Part shown: one piece after another, positions 11,636-23,181 of the stretch
How positions within the stretch are numbered: position 1 is the stretch's first letter
Layout of the letters: every line of letters begins with the position of its first letter
From: Dillenia suffruticosa
Taxonomy: Eukaryota; Streptophyta; Magnoliopsida; Dilleniales; Dilleniaceae
Direction of reading: 5' to 3'
Length of the DNA stretch: 64,000 bases
NCBI GenBank assembly: GCA_033439265.1
Contig: JAVTVX010000027.1
Coordinates: 6,029,001-6,093,000 of the forward strand
Position numbers and translations under genes: made by a program
The notes under the pieces: generated by a model
The model's database searches: none
Told to the model about the DNA's origin: nothing
What the model saw: the letters and a program-made list of their open reading frames with translations, nothing else

Positions 11636-11790
11636 GTTTTCATAGTCCTTATCCGAATTTTATCTGATTAATTTGGTTTGAACACTATGAGATCCATTTA
11701 GAGATTAACTTTCTCAATTTTTTTTTATCATTTTTCAAACTCGAATTCGAGATCTCTTATTACGGGGTATAATATCCGATCACTCAAGTC
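11636..11790 (-). repeat. SINE-like family S copy in CGR-B intron 2
   Basis: On the minus strand it begins ttgagtgatcggatattata, which resembles a pol III A box. A B-box-like gatctcgaattcgagttt follows about 30 bp further on, then an A run and an AT-rich body. CGR-A intron 2 lacks it (compare around 2453-2465), so it inserted after the duplication or was lost from A. Similar copies lie at 50288, 51505, 52610, 38548, 56338 and around element C4. Confidence 0.6.
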
Positions 11791-11861
11791 AAAAGAGTTT
11801 GGTATTTGATGCCTTTTGTTTTAACCATTAGGTTACCCAGGACCGCAGAAATCCAAAGGAT

Positions 11862-13814
11862 CACTACAAAAAAAATACGATTTTTGCGACGAAATTTAGC
11901 GACAAATTTTTTTGTTGCTATTTTGCGACGAATTTAGTGACGAAAATCTTTTTCATCGCTATTTCCAACGAAATTTGCAACGAAAAAATAGTCGTAGTTA
12001 ATTTAGTGACAACCGGAAATTCGTCACTAATTTTGCGATGAATTTCGAAATTCGTTGCTAATTTTGCGACGAATTCTGAATTCGTCACTAATTTTGCGAC
12101 GAATTTAGCGACAAATTCATAATTCGTCACATAATTAGCAATGAATTCATAATTCATCGCTAATTTTGTGACAAATTTCAAATTCGTCGCTAATTTTGCG
12201 ATGAATTATAAATTCGTCGCTAATTTTGGACGATTTATTAATTTGTCGCTGAATTCGTCGCAAAATTAGCGACAAAATCTAAAATTCGTCGCTAAATTAA
12301 TTTATTATTTAATAAATATATATTAATATTTTATTTAATTTAATTTTTTTTCAAATTTAGCGACAAATTCTGAAATTTGTCACAAAATTAGCGGCAAATA
12401 TAAATTTGTCGTTGAATTCGTTGCAAATTAGTGATGAATTGCAAATTCGTCGCTAATTTTATGATGAATTTCGGATTTCGTCGTTAATTTTGCGACGAAT
12501 TCAATGACAAATTAATAAATCGTCCAAAATTAACGACGAATTCGGCGATAAATTTGAAATTTGTCACTAAATTTGAAATATAATTAAATTAAATAAAATA
12601 TTAATATATATTTATTAAATAATAAATTAATTTAGCGACGAATTCGAAATTCGTCGCAAATTTGCGACAAATTCAGTGACAAATTTAAAATTTGTCGCTA
12701 ATTTTGCGACAAATTTCAGAATTTGTCGCTAAATTTGAAATATAATTAAATAAAATAAAATATTAATATATATTTATTAAATAATAAATTAATTTAGCGA
12801 CGAATTCCGCATTTCGTCACTAATTTTGCGACGAATTCCGTGACAAATTTGATATTTGTCGCTAATTTTGCGACAAATTTTAGAATTTGTCGCTAAATTT
12901 GTAATGTAATTAAATAAAATAAAATATTAATATATATTTTTTATTTTTTATTTTAAAAAAATTATCACATTTATTATTTTTAATTAATATGTTATATTTT
13001 ATTTTTATTTTATCTTTTTAAAAAATAGTATTATTATTTTTTTATATCTTTTATTATTTTATTTTAAACTAATATTTTATTATTTTATAATAAATTGTTA
13101 TTTTATATTATTTTATTATTATTAGAAAAATGTGAAAAAACGATAATAAGTAAAAAGAAAAAAACTTGTAACAGATACTAACATTTAGATTGATGGTTAC
13201 AGGATCTTAAAGTTTTACGGAAGCGAGGGGTTCGAACCATGGTGGGAGCAAAGCGGAGGCATTTTTCAGGAATTAAGTGAGGGAGGGTGTGTGGGTGTTG
13301 GCTCGGGCGAGCGTGCGGGCGGATTCTGGCTCGGACAGGCGGGCGGGCTCGGGTTCAGGGGGAGCGTATTTTTTTTTTCATTGCTAATTTAGCGACGGAT
13401 TTTTTTCATCCCTAAATTAGTGACAAATAAGTTTTTGTCACTAAATTTAGCGACGAATTTTAGATTTTGTCGCTAAATTTAGCGACAGATAATTTTTTGT
13501 CTCAAAATTAATCGCAAATTTAACGACGAAAAATTATTTGTCGCTAAATTTAGCGACGAATTTTAGGTTTTCGTCGCTAAATGTAGCGACAAATAATTTT
13601 TCGTTGCTAAATTTGTGACGAATTTCGCGATAAAAAATCATTCGTTACTAAATTTAGCGACGAATTTCTAATTTTTCGTCGCTAAATTTTTGCGACGCAT
13701 TATTAGCGAAAAAAAATTTTTTGTTGTTAATTTTGTCCCTAACGTTTTTAGTGACGAATTTTTATTAAATTTTTGTCGTTAAATTTGTGGTTAAAAGATT
13801 GTTTTTTTGTAGTG
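11862..13814 (+). mobile_element. Non-autonomous CACTA transposon C1
   Basis: It starts CACTACAAAAAAAATACG and ends TTTTTTTGTAGTG, and is flanked by a 3-bp target duplication, GAT (11859-11861 and 13815-13817). CGR-A has the single uninterrupted aaaggatctga, a direct empty site. The CACTA superfamily (En/Spm-like) is known for these termini and 3-bp duplications. The 1953-bp interior has no transposase. It is built from dense inverted copies of GCGACGAA-type motifs, an AT-rich core and a G-rich patch at about 13262-13372. It splits exon 3 of CGR-B. Confidence 0.93.
12567..12930 (+). repeat. Roughly 163-bp tandem repeat inside CACTA C1
   Basis: Units begin ctaaatttg at 12567, 12729 and 12893, giving two full units and a partial third. 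Each joins an AT-rich stretch (attaatatatatttattaaa) to palindromic GCGACGAA motifs. Part of the AT-rich stretch also occurs inverted at about 12297-12350, so long hairpins are possible. Confidence 0.8.
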
Positions 13815-15505
13815 GATCTGACCAAGCCAAATTTGGGTGACCGGTAGGTGGCATTTTGCATATTGACTTATTTTATTATGATTGGAGGCAGAATTCAGGA
13901 TATGTTTCTTCATTCACTTGGATTTTACCTATATAGTCTCAGTAAAGTCCTTATCGACCTTTTATTGAGTAAGCAATTTGATCAACTGAAGCATGATTTC
14001 TTTATTAGGCCAAAATGCGAAGCACATCTGGGTGGAAACGGTATTTTGTCTAGACCAGCTTAGAAGAAAATGATGCTGTGTCAAAAAAGTTTGAGCAGGC
14101 TGCAAGAAAGAATTCATACAAGCCAAGCTGCCAGATGTTCCACTTAAATTCATATCAATGATAAAGGAGTAGATTCAAATTATCGATTTCCTCACCATTC
14201 TTGGATGTCGCTTAGGCTGGTAAGCCGGAGGAGATAGGGAAAACAAAAACAAAAGAGCGATTATTGATCTCTGGGCTCACTACAAAAAAACAGTATTTTA
14301 GTTACAAATTTAGCAACGAAAATTTTAAAAAAATTCGTCGCTACAAATTTAGCAACGAAATAAAAACATTAGCGACGAAAAATTTTTCGTCGCTAATGTG
14401 TCGCAAAAATTTAGCGCCAAAATTAGAAATCCGTCGTTAAATTTAGTGACAAAAATCTAGAATCCGTCGTTAAATTTAGCGACAAATAAGTTTTCGTCGC
14501 TAAAATTCGTCGCAAAATTTTGCGACGAAAAATTATTCGTCGCTAAATTTAGCGACAGATAATTTTTGTCGCTAAAATCCGTCTCTAATTTATGGGAAAA
14601 CAAGCCCGTCAAAAAATTATCCGTCGCTAAATTAGCGACGGATTTGTGGCGACGGATTCAAATCCGTTGCTGATTCCATATGCCCTGCCCATGAGCCAGC
14701 AGAACCACGTGTCCACCCACCCCAGCACCAACCTGCAACCTGCCCGCCCAAGCCAGCACCCCCACCTACCCGCTCGAGCCAACACCAACCTGCCCGCCCG
14801 AGCCAGCACCCCCGCGTAGCATCAACTCTTAATTGCTAAAAAATGCCGCGCCTTCTGCCTCCACCGTGGTTCGAAAGCACGCACACGCGTACTCCTGCAC
14901 ACACACACGCAACTTGTAAACCACCAAACCAAAAATATTATTGTGATATAAATTTTTTTATTATTATTTATTATCTTTTTTTCACATTTTTCTAATAATA
15001 ATAAAACAATATATAATAATAATTAAAAAAAATAAATATAAATTTTTTTTTTATTTATACCACCAACCTAAAATAATATTAATTAAAAATAATAAATATG
15101 ATAATTTTTAATAAAATAAAAAATAATAAAATACTAATTTAAAATAAAATAATAAAATAATTAAAAAATATATTAATATTATATTTTGATTTCTTCTTTT
15201 TTCTTTTATTTTATTATTTTATTATTCATTTTCATTTTTATTTTATTTTTTTAATCCATAATTTAAAAATGCATCTCAAAACTATAAAATTATAATTATC
15301 AATAAATTATAATATATTAATAATTTAAAAAATCTATATATTTAATCACAAAATATTTTTATTCAAATTTCAATAAAATTATTATATATAAGAAATGAAA
15401 ATAGAAAGAAAAAAATAAACCAAAGGAAAAAAAAAAGTAAGAGTAGGAAACAAAAAGGAGGAAGAAAGAAAATAAAAATATTATCACATAACACTAACAC
15501 TAAGC

Positions 15506-15570
15506 GGTGGTGCAGTGGTGATATGTTTTCTGTTCAAATCTGAAATCCAAGCTTCGAATCCCTCCACCTG
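15506..15570 (+). repeat. tRNA-like (SINE head) relic inside C2
   Basis: ggtggtgcagtggtg fits a pol III A box, and gcttcgaatccctcc about 35-45 bp later fits a B box. No cloverleaf can be drawn with confidence, so I take it as the head of a tRNA-derived SINE carried inside the transposon, not a tRNA gene. Confidence 0.45.
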
Positions 15571-15596
15571 CATGTGTTTTTAGTTTTAAAACAAAG

Positions 15597-15785
15597 GGCA
15601 CGCGGGCGCCCGCGCCTGCTTACCTGGCGCCCGCGTGCCTGCCTAGTCGCCCAGGCAGGCACTCCTCAGCAGGCGCGGGTGCGCGCGCCTGCCTAGGCGC
15701 CCAGGTAGGCACGCCCAGGCGCGGGCGCCCAGGCAGGCAGGCAGGCAGGCGCCCGTGCGTGCATCCGCCGGCGCCCACGCATGCA
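15597..15785. repeat. GC-rich palindromic minisatellite captured in CACTA C2
   Basis: In the midst of AT-rich DNA, about 190 bp are made almost only of G and C, built from variants of GGCGCCCAGGCAGGC and its inverse. A short related piece (gcacgggcgcctgcctgggg) survives in element C4 at about 58636-58655. It has no open reading frame of note. Confidence 0.85.
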
Positions 15786-16667
15786 TTAATATTTAATTAA
15801 AAAATTTATATTATTAAATAAAATAATACAAATAAAATAAAATTACCTATACAATAATAAAAAATATTAAATCAAACAAAAAAAGTAAAAAAAATTAATA
15901 AATTAATTAAAATATATATATAATTTAAATAAAATAAAATATATGGTTTTTTTAAGAATTAAATAACCTTATTCTTCTAAAAAATGAAATATAATATAAT
16001 AAAATAAAATGTAAATTGAAATATTATAAAATAATAATATGATTTGTTAATATAAATTAATAAAATACAATAAAAATAAAATAAAATTATAATTAAAAGA
16101 ATATAAAATTCTAATTAAAAAAAGATTAAATTTAGCGACGGATTTTAATCCGTCGCTAAATTATCGGATATATTTAATTTAATTATATATAAAAAACCTA
16201 GCGACGGATTGGGATTTTAGTCTAGCGACAGAAAACAAATCCATCGCTACTTAAATATTACATATTAATAAAATAAAAAGAAAAATAAAAAAATAAAATT
16301 CTATTTAAAAAAGATTAAATTTTGCGACGAATTTTAAATCCGTGGCAAAATTTTGCCATATTTAGCGACGAAATTTGTAACGAAAAATTTTTTGTCCCCA
16401 ATTAGTGACGAATTTAGCCAAAAAAATTTTTTCGTCACTAATTAGCGACGAATTTAGTCACGAAAATTTTTTCGTCACTAATTAGCGACGAATTTTGCTA
16501 CGAATGATCTGTCCGTCGCTAATTTAGCCACGACTTCCTTTTCGTTGTAAATTTTGTGGCAAATTAGGGACGAAAAACTTTTTCGTAGCTAAATCCGTCG
16601 CAAAATAGAGACGAATTTTTTTCGTCGTGAAAATCCGTGGTTAAAACCGTGTTTTTTTGTAGTTGCT

Positions 16668-17377
16668 GAATCCATCTCAATTAGGGTAATCTAATAAGGT
16701 GGATGAGAGCTTAACGAAGCTTTTTGTTGTGTCTAACATTATTGAGTCAATTTATTTATTAAACGGTCAACAGTGGAGTTTACATTATTTCAATCTAATG
16801 ATCAATTTTGTCTTTCAATTCTTATATATATTTTTCCTTTTATGTGTTTTGTTTTCTCTTTATGCCTTTGTCCCAATAAAACAAACAAAAGAGACCAGAA
16901 AAAAATTTAAATGTGACAATTAATTGAGAACAACTATTGGGCATCTAATAAAAAGACTTCCGATTGCGGTAAATATAGGAAATATTGTGGTACTTATTCA
17001 ACTTTTTGGCTATAGATGAATCTAAATTCTGGTATGCATGGGGTCCGAAATTTATTCTACTTCTTTATTTCTTTTGCTATAGTTGAAACCTAAAGTCTAG
17101 TATTGGAATACATGAGCTCCAAAATCCGAGTGTCAGCCTTTAATCGATATGTAGCAGAGACAGATTTTGCTTCTTGTCATCTTTATAAAGCCTTCCATAT
17201 CAGATAACGTCATCGTATAGATAACTTAAAAATTCTTTAGCAACAGGTTTGAATACTCAGCTTCTCTTTTCCAGCCTGTTCTAGTAAAAGCACATTCAAT
17301 GAGGTATCCTTCGAAGTGGAGGGCTTACCTCTGTTACTTGCTTACTGAAGTATAATATTTGCCACAATTTTTTCCCA
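16668..17377 (+). other. Remainder of CGR-B 3' flank
   Basis: Continues the CGR-B 3' UTR after element C2 and is collinear with about 2958-3647 of CGR-A, including the AATAAA. Similarity ends at TTTCCCA (17371-17377), after which the PPR pseudogene side begins. Confidence 0.8.
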
Positions 17378-17413
17378 GTGAAAGACCGGAACAAATTAAT
17401 GAACTCGCTTGTA

Positions 17414-19345
17414 TCACCAATAATATCCACAAGAGCATTGCCCTTCCTTGAAGCAGTGAAACCTATAGGCATCTCTGACAGTAATTTCCCTTTGGGTTAT
17501 TGCAGATATACACTTGATAGCGTTGTAACAATCACTGCAGATTCTAAGGCTTTTCACCACAGGCGTAGGCATCCCATCTCTAGTTGACAGCAATCCGAAT
17601 GCAACAGCTAGCTTCTCACTGTGATGCCCCAACCTAATCTCACTTTCCGCTTCCCTTGCTCCATTGCCCCTAACTAATGCCCCTCTCAGATCCGAGACAT
17701 ACCCAGCTCGCCTTAGTTTTAGTTACATCCCATGCAAGTATGCATTAACCTCCTTTATCATTGGGCGTGAACAATCCTCGGCCACAAACACATGTATCCT
17801 TTTTGTTCTCCTCGACCCAACAAAAACCTGGCTGCTTCTTCACTCCTTTCTCCCACACGAGCTTCCTAACATTAGCAAATTACTCTTATTTGTTGGCAGT
17901 TGCATACATATTTGCAAGCATGATATATGGAGCAGCATTTGAAGGATCCAGCTGAAGAAAGTGGTTTGCTGCCTTATCTGCTAGGTCTATGTTCCCATGT
18001 TTCCTACAAGCCCCTAGCAATGCAGCCCAACCTATGGAATCAGGGTTCAATGGCATTATCTCAATTAACCTCTCAGCTTCATTCAGTTTACCTGCTCGAC
18101 CCAGAAGGTCAATCATGCACGATTAGTGTTCTGCTCCAGGTTCAATGTCAAATTTCTCTCTCATCATTTTGAAATAATTCCTACCTTCCTCAACTTTTCC
18201 GGTATGTGCACGAGCAGAAAGGACAGATATAAAGGTTATGCCTGTTGGATGAATGTCACTCTTTGGAAAAACAGTAATGCATCTCTTTGTACCCCATGTT
18301 GTGCATAACCTGCAAATATTGAATTGAAAGAAACTGAATTGTGCTCTGGCATCCTATCAAAGATTTGCCTCCCAACTTTGAAGGTTTCAACATTTTTGAG
18401 TACATAGCAACCAAAGCACTATTCAATGAGATTCGATTAGATGGGATGTCAGATTTTAAAGCCAAGGCATGAATCTGTTTTCCCTGCAATCGAGGGGACA
18501 AATTGGAGCATGCATTAATCACGCGTACAAAGCTGCAATCATAAGGTCGGAAACCAACACGCTGCATTTGTCTAAAACAATTAAGAGCCTCTTCAGAGAA
18601 CTCCTCATTCTGGGAATACCCAGAAATCACTGAGTTTCAAAGCACCAAATCAGGCAGTGAAATTTCTTGAACAATCTTTTTACAATCCAACATACACCCC
18701 CCACATTTGGCAAACAATTCAATCAAACCACTAGCCACATGCGAATTCTCATGAATGACTCTATCAACTAAGCATGAACCCGCCAGCAAAGAACAACCAA
18801 TCTAGTAAATGATGCCAACACACTTGCCAATGTATGCATATCAACATTAAATTCCCTTAAAAACATTTCCTGGTACAATGCAAGTGCTTCCCGTCCTTGG
18901 TCCTTCCCTATGTTGTCCATAGGCCACAATCATCGAATTCCACGACACCTCATACTCATCCATCCCATGGAACACTTGCTTTGCAGAATCCAGAAACCCG
19001 TTCTTCCCATAATACATTACGAGAGCATTATTCACCGAAGCAAAGGCATTAAAACCATGTAACTGACCAATCAGACGTCATTGCAACACGCAGTCATCAC
19101 ACCTGAAAGCGTAAAGCCATCCATCTCAATACCCTATTCTCATTTCACCAAAAAGATGGACCGCAGGCTGTGCGAGCCCACAATCAGCATAGCCCGAAAT
19201 GAGAGTGTTATGTGACGCGAGGTCTGGTTGGGGAATTTGATCAAACAGTAGGTGGGTTAATCGTTCAACTTTTGAACTCGAAATTGTGTTCAGGCGGGGA
19301 ATTGTATTTGCACATGCTCTTGTTACAGTAGTGAGATCCCAAAAG
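17414..19345 (-). pseudogene. DYW-class PPR pseudogene (At3g49710-like)
   Basis: Pieces of one pentatricopeptide-repeat protein follow in order on the minus strand: LFDQIPQPD (near 19220-19250), [14 protein letters not shown] (about 18900), [20 protein letters not shown] (18630-18571), IDLLGRAGKLNEAERLIEIM and the E-type LLGACRKHGNI (18116 down to 17990), and a C-terminal DYW domain (17632-17414). The family acts in RNA editing and processing in chloroplasts or mitochondria. The segments are in different frames and several repeats are missing, so it cannot encode a full protein of the usual 700 or so residues. The DYW end reads CSCGYYW instead of GDYW, and the zinc-site motif reads CSDCY instead of CxDCH. 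It converges tail-to-tail with CGR-B. No intact copy is in the window. Confidence 0.88.
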
Positions 19346-22300
19346 CAACACTTGGTTTTTTGGTCTTTATATTATTATAATTATTATTATTTGTTTAATT
19401 AATCGTAGGAAAACCCGACCCCTTCTCTTGATCATGCACTAATAAATTTATTAATATAATTATATCAATAAAATTTGTGCCATTTTATATAAAAAAAAAA
19501 TTGCTAAAAAAATTAAGGAAGAAGGGGGAAATGTGTGCTTTCATATTTTATACTGTTTTTTTGTTTGAGGCATTTGGATTCTTTGATCACGAAATTATAC
19601 GTATTTATTAAGCTTCGAACATGAAATCTCGGGACAGACATTAGACCAAAAGCTTGATTGTCCCCTTGGGGACAAAAAATTAAATAGTTTTAGTTTAAAA
19701 CTAAGCACATACATCTAATATGTCTATTTTTACCACATTCTATGATCAAATTTAAAAATTTAACGAAAACACTAACAACATTCATGGTTAATGATGCATT
19801 AGTGTTAGTGTTTTTTTCATTTGTATTTTGTTTTCATTTTAAGGGACGTGATTACATCTAAGGTTTAGTGAACTGATAGAATGCAATGGGATGAGGAAAA
19901 ATCGTCAAGCTTTGATCCCTTAAAAATAACTTTAATAATGTTATGGAGGCATAGCAAATTATCGGCAGCAAAGTTGTTGAAACTTAACATCGTCGAGTGA
20001 GGGAGCACATTGAAACATTTACTGTTTTGGTTATATTTATAAGAAACTATTCTAATGCATATAAGTTTTAAACAGCTATCCTCAATGGTGAATTTACAAA
20101 TGATGTACCCGGTCAAATCCCACGTTCCTGATTAAATCGAGAATACTCGTATCGTGAAAAAAGTAGTCTTGTAGCAGCATTTAATGGATTTTCTTTTTCT
20201 TTGGATCAATCTATTAGTATTTAAAGTTTTATTTTAATTCATTTAGATTAAATTGAAGTAGGATCCTTGGGGTGTTTAATTCTTAATCTACTCGAAATCA
20301 TGCTTCACATCTGTAAATCTCTTCGTTTCATAGACAAGGGGCATATAATAAGGACTAAGACAACTAAATCAGCACGATAATGATTTTTCTCACCCTGTTG
20401 TATGACTCCTATGGATCTTTACTCCTATGGCCCTAGAATTTCAGTGTCCATTGCTGACTAAGGATATTACTATTTGTACATATCTGATGCAGAGGACACA
20501 GAACTAGAGAACCTGCTTCCTGATAACAAACACCATGAAACATAAGCAGGTTGTGTGCAACTCTGATAATACTCGATAGGGTCCAATTATTACTGGATCT
20601 GGGCCACTGATGAAGCAAAATTAGGGTAGATGACCCACGTTGCAGTAGACAAATGTGACCTATCAGAGAAACCATACACACAAGATTTGTACATTGCAAT
20701 TTATGGCTCCCTTGACCAGACTGGCTTTGGGTCCAGATGCCTGAGAGGCCTAGATACCCTTTGGATGTTTGAGTTTGGGCTATACCATGAGAAAATTGAC
20801 TAGTTCTTTTACTCTCTGGAATTTTTGAGATAAATGAGTCTTCATCAATGCGAGTGAAGATAGATTTTGGGGACCTAGATTTCTTAAAATGGGACAGACG
20901 ACATTCTTATCTAGAAAATAAAAATCTTAGCTTTTGGATGTGGTAAAAAATATAGCAGGTGAAAAATTCACCTCTGCAGATTTTCAAATTTGTGAAAACA
21001 TGTGGTGGACATGAGAGTTTGAAAGTTTGAACTTTTTACTTAGTCGTAATTTTCAACTCCTTTAGCAGGCTTTCCATCTATCTCAAGTTGTGTTGGGAAG
21101 ACAAGTCATTCTTGAGATTTAGATTTTGACTGTTGAAAAAGCAACAAGAGGGTGCCAAGTTTTGAGTAGATAAAACCTAGAGTTGTGGAAAAAGTGTAGC
21201 ACCTTATTTTATTTTTTTTTTGTTTTTTGCCTTTTTCTTTTTTTGGTTCACTGCTGGTTGAGTCACTCAACAGGAGGGTGGCATTCTCCTTACCATAATA
21301 GCCCCTAATCCTAATACTAGCTGGATCTGATAGGAGAAACACTTGATATGTTTCGAGCGTTTTGGGAGCCGAAGTAGATAAACACTGATCAGGAGGGGGG
21401 GGGGGGTACATGTTTTGGTCGTCAGAGTACTGTGTCATGAAATTGGATTACCCTCTTGAACCATAATGTGGTCAAAACTTGAAGCAATGATTCAAACAAA
21501 TTTTCCCTGGTTTTAGAATCCTGCTCCTTGTGAGAAATTTAAAACACAATTTTGTTCATATGCTCCAACAAGTGCAGATTTCATCGAAATAATTGTTAGA
21601 GTTGTACTCTTTGGTCCTCTATCCTTATGTGTCGTGGTGTCGGAATTATTCAACATGATTCTTGACCTTAGACCTAAATTTTACAGGATTAATCCTCTTA
21701 TCCAAGAATTTATTACCAGGAAGACCTCAACTCAATCTGAAGGTCGTTTTCTCCTTGTATGTATGGCATTAGTTTCCTCTTCCTCTTCCTCTTACAAATT
21801 GCTCCATTTGTAAGACCCTTGCCCATTATTATTCATGACATTAAATCAGCATTTGGAAGAGTGATCATAAATCAACATCGTAGCTGTTGAAATCAACTAT
21901 TTGAGGCCAAGCACAGAAATAATCCAGGCTAAAACAGTCCTTTTCATGCCCTGCTGTAGCTGTCCCTTTCAGAGGCACCAATTAGGCCAATTAGATGCAC
22001 TGATTGACCGGCTCGTTTTATTTGAAACATTGCAGCAAATAATTGGAAATTGAGAACTTTGATGATATACCTTACTCCGTATGCTTGACTATTGCACCAT
22101 GATCAATGCAATGACCTCACTTAAATACATATAGACAAAACTTAACTGGTCTGAAAGAAACATGCCAAGACTAAAGTCTTACTCTGAATGTGAAATATGG
22201 TGTGAACAAATTGATGTCTATAGGATGTAGGCTTCGGCCCCCTCAAGGTCAACTTGGACAGGTTGTGGATTAACTCGGGATGATAGTTATTTCTACATTA

Positions 22301-22739
22301 GGATTACAATATGGTTATTTTGGCCAGCAATAGTCCTGAAAAGTCTAGTCCGTATGCTGTCATGAGAAGTTACTGTCTCGCACTTCTCTATTAAATAACA
22401 TCATATGGAGAAGGTTTATTGAGAGGGTAGGGAGATTCGGGAAGACTTTTGGACCTATATGGGAGTAGCAATTGGGTTATATTTTTAGAGAGTCAATCTA
22501 CAATTTTCATAAATATTGATATTTATGAAATTTGGTTGCAGATATTTTAACATTTACCTTATCAAAAATAGAGACCGTTAGATGGTATAATCGTATGATC
22601 ACAAACCATATGGTGCATCAACATCACATTGAACACTGACGATTAGTTGACTTAATGGGATATAACGTTAAATCCTTTAACCAAATTCTCGAATTCGACT
22701 CATAACTTAAGCATGAAACAAACTACGTTAGGAGGATAG
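19346..22739. other. Intergenic stretch, no recognised gene
   Basis: No exon, RNA gene or element with clear ends is recognised. The small open frames at 20433-20699 and 21106-21438 on the minus strand match nothing I know. The second contains a proline run and a lysine-rich stretch encoded by simple sequence next to a G run (21396-21406). Confidence 0.5.
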
Positions 22740-23181
22740 TAAAGAGGTTTATGGAAAGAAGATAATTCTCATTCCATTAACAAATCACAAAGAGTACAAG
22801 GAATTATTTATAGCCAGAACCAAAGAAGAAAAATTTGCTAAGTATATTCTAGAGATAATGTTGCATTCCTTATAATATTATTTAGAATCTCATGAGCTGT
22901 ATTAGTCTTAGAAGACAAAAGGAGCCATCGCACTTGAAATGGAAAGATTACTTGAGTTGAATATTTTGAATCAAGGTCAATGATATTGTGGAAAGGCCTA
23001 ATGATTTTGGCTAAATATCTTGAATCAAGGCTAATTTTATTATGAAAAGGGCCAATGATTCTTGCTCTTGAGAAAGGAGCCGTTGTACTTAAAATGGAAA
23101 GAATGCTTGAGTTGAATATCTTGAATCAAGACCAATAATATTGTGGAAAGGGCCGATAATTTTGGCTATTGATTTTCTTCA
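22740..23181 (-). repeat. 3' LTR of the Copia fossil
   Basis: Pairs with 27648-28097. Read on the minus strand it starts TGAAGAAAATC and ends CCTCTTTA. Most of it consists of degenerate internal repeats around cttgaatcaaggtcaatgat. Confidence 0.88.

Larger units (their letters stand above)
10976..14161 (+). pseudogene. CGR2/CGR3-like pseudogene (CGR-B), truncated and split by a CACTA element
   Basis: Homology to CGR-A starts abruptly inside exon 2 (10976 equals 1834 in CGR-A), so the promoter, exon 1 and the first part of exon 2 are missing. The remaining exon-equivalents are about 10976-11270, 11833-11861 plus 13815 onward (exon 3, cut by element C1), and about 14008-14161. A 1-bp deletion after GKCKGLV in exon 2 shifts the frame, and an in-frame TAG at 14051-14053 interrupts exon 4. 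Intron 2 has also gained a SINE-like insertion, and its 3' UTR is split by element C2. It was probably non-functional from the moment of duplication. Confidence 0.92.
14278..16664 (-). mobile_element. Non-autonomous CACTA transposon C2, inverted relative to C1
   Basis: The left end is CACTACAAAAAAACAG and the right end is TTTTTTTGTAGT plus T, so the last base of the terminus differs from the canonical G. The target duplication is GCT (14275-14277 and 16665-16667). The CGR-A equivalent reads ctgagctgaatcc without the element. Shared sequence shows it lies opposite to C1: its left part matches the right part of C1 reversed. At 2387 bp it is the largest member. It contains a tRNA-like promoter relic, a very GC-rich block and subterminal GCGACGAA-type motifs, but no transposase. 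Confidence 0.9.

Noticed and set aside
13226-13245. B-box-like ggttcgaaccatgg in C1
   Set aside because: There is no A box at a suitable distance, so I do not call a separate SINE there.
15506-15570. Possible true tRNA gene
   Set aside because: A- and B-box-like motifs are present but no acceptor stem or cloverleaf can be formed. A SINE relic is the better reading.
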